A stretch of 63,070 nt of DNA from Saprospiraceae bacterium (GTDB lineage Bacteria > Bacteroidota > Bacteroidia > Chitinophagales > Saprospiraceae). Where the stretch lies: contig JAHDEC010000023.1 in the NCBI GenBank assembly GCA_020629035.1, forward strand, positions 1 through 63,070, read 5' to 3'. This document shows, piece by piece, positions 62,231-63,070 of the stretch (position 1 is its first letter; every line of letters starts with the position of its first letter). Below the pieces are notes generated by a model. That model made no database searches. It was given only the letters and a program-made list of their open reading frames with translations, and was not told the DNA's origin. Position numbers and translations under genes: made by a program.

Positions 62231-62965
62231 ATGCGATATTTAGTGGAGCTAGCCTATGATGGGACTCATTATAGTGGATGGCAAAGACAGGAAGAACCTA
62301 TAGTTACTATCCAGCAGACAATTGAAGATTGCTTGACGAAATTGTGGAAGCAAAAGATAGTAATTGTTGGTTGTGGCAGAACGGATGCAGGTGTACATGC
62401 GAGTCAGTATTTTTTTCATGTAGATTTTGATGGGTCAATATCGTATGATCTAAAAAAGCGTTTAAACCAAATGCTACCCCTCGATATCAGAATCCTGAAT
62501 CTGGCAGCCTCAAGTAAGCAATTTCATGCTCAATATGATGCTAAGAAACGAAGCTATGAATATCATTTTCATACGATTCCAAATCCATTTAAAAGGAATA
62601 CAAGTGTCTTCCTCAGCAAAGATGACATTGACCCTATACTAATGCAAGAAGCAATTGATTTTATTGGTGCTCAAACCGATTTTAAATCCATGTGCAAAAA
62701 ACCGGATCAATACGAAAATACCAACTGTACGATTTTTTATCTTGGCTTTAGAGAACTAGCAAACAGTTTGGTTTTTACTATCACCGCTAATCGGTTCTTG
62801 CAATCTATGGTTCGGCTCCTAATTGCAAGAATTATGGAGGTAGCTTCAGGCAAGATGCAATTGGAAGAACTTAAAGAGTGTTTTATAAGTGGAAATCCTC
62901 CTAAATTTCCGGTTAAAGCTTTCCCACAAGGACTCTATTTAAGCAAAGTGGAATACGATAATTAA
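62231..62965 (+). CDS. truA: tRNA pseudouridine synthase A
   Basis: This 244-residue enzyme isomerises uridines 38-40 in the anticodon stem-loop of many tRNAs. It begins MRYLVELAYDGTHYSGWQRQ, has the catalytic aspartate in VGCGRTDAGVHAS, a RSYEYHF segment, and ANRFLQSMVRLLIARIMEVA near the C-terminus. Length and motifs are family-typical. It is preceded by TTTTAAGG, a short ribosome-binding site. The remaining bases to the window end hold no gene that can be supported. Confidence 0.96.
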   Translation: MRYLVELAYDGTHYSGWQRQEEPIVTIQQTIEDCLTKLWKQKIVIVGCGRTDAGVHASQYFFHVDFDGSISYDLKKRLNQMLPLDIRILNLAASSKQFHAQYDAKKRSYEYHFHTIPNPFKRNTSVFLSKDDIDPILMQEAIDFIGAQTDFKSMCKKPDQYENTNCTIFYLGFRELANSLVFTITANRFLQSMVRLLIARIMEVASGKMQLEELKECFISGNPPKFPVKAFPQGLYLSKVEYDN

Positions 62966-63070
62966 ATTTCAATTACATAAATTAAGGTTCTACTTGGATT
63001 ATAGCTTATATTACTAACGGATAAAAGCGGTTAGATATGCTATGAATGCGGGATTGGGTTTTAATAAAAA

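Overview
The window is AT-rich chromosomal DNA from a Gram-negative Bacteroidota, most likely a Saprospiria- or Flavobacteriia-like marine or environmental lineage; the genus cannot be fixed from sequence alone. The evidence is several secreted proteins with type IX secretion (T9SS) C-terminal sorting domains, an outer-membrane-beta-barrel family TonB receptor, a DUF3822-RsmD pair, a bacterial alpha-2-macroglobulin, FG-GAP/ASPIC lipoproteins, -7 boxes of the Bacteroidota type TAnnTTTG, and many TTG/GTG start codons. No rRNA, tRNA, CRISPR array, insertion sequence or phage gene was seen.

Layout. 201-2541 (-): a short operon with a CPBP protease-like membrane protein, a DUF1801 protein and a class V aminotransferase. 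3014-7216: a T9SS cargo protein and a convergent TonB-dependent receptor. 7416-8648: a WYL-domain regulator with its own candidate operator, an NTF2-like protein and a clear terminator. 8677-11051 (-): DUF6624, DUF1428 and a glycosyltransferase. 11131-20520 (-): an extracellular hydrolase block (metallophosphoesterase, clan GH-A-like glycosidase and PGRP-type amidase, all with T9SS tails) headed by a large FG-GAP/ASPIC lipoprotein. 20573-21148: the eroded remains of another T9SS cargo gene. 21150-25620: a small lipoprotein hydrolase, a thioredoxin-fold T9SS protein, a MopE-motif T9SS protein and a FAD oxidoreductase. 25683-33345: a giant thioester-less alpha-2-macroglobulin translationally coupled to a YwqK/MORN-like repeat protein. 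33442-43091: DUF697-SHOCT protein, tsaD, a membrane protein plus DUF3822, rsmD, argS, glnS, PAP2, folD and prmA. 43078-47624 (-): GNAT, a lipoprotein hydrolase, MiaE and three secreted or outer-membrane proteins. 47689-47814 (-): a 41-residue membrane protein. 47998-53096: cdaA, an M20 dipeptidase, an FKBP, trmD, a small DUF4177-like protein and a glycosyltransferase, tightly packed. 53140-61104: a surface polysaccharide locus. 61340-62965: an unknown secreted protein and truA.

How the genes work together. The polysaccharide locus combines a UDP-HexNAc 6-dehydrogenase, an asparagine-synthase-like amidotransferase, a flippase, a TagD-like cytidylyltransferase, a TagB/TagF-like glycerophosphotransferase, an SGNH protein and GT4 enzymes. 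This suggests a flippase-exported glycan carrying amidated uronic acid and glycerol phosphate. The central block is translation-centred: two aminoacyl-tRNA synthetases, RsmD and PrmA, and across the window four tRNA anticodon-loop modification genes (tsaD, miaE, trmD, truA). The T9SS cargo block looks like an extracellular polymer-degrading set. No T9SS machinery genes lie in the window, so the T9SS itself must be encoded elsewhere.
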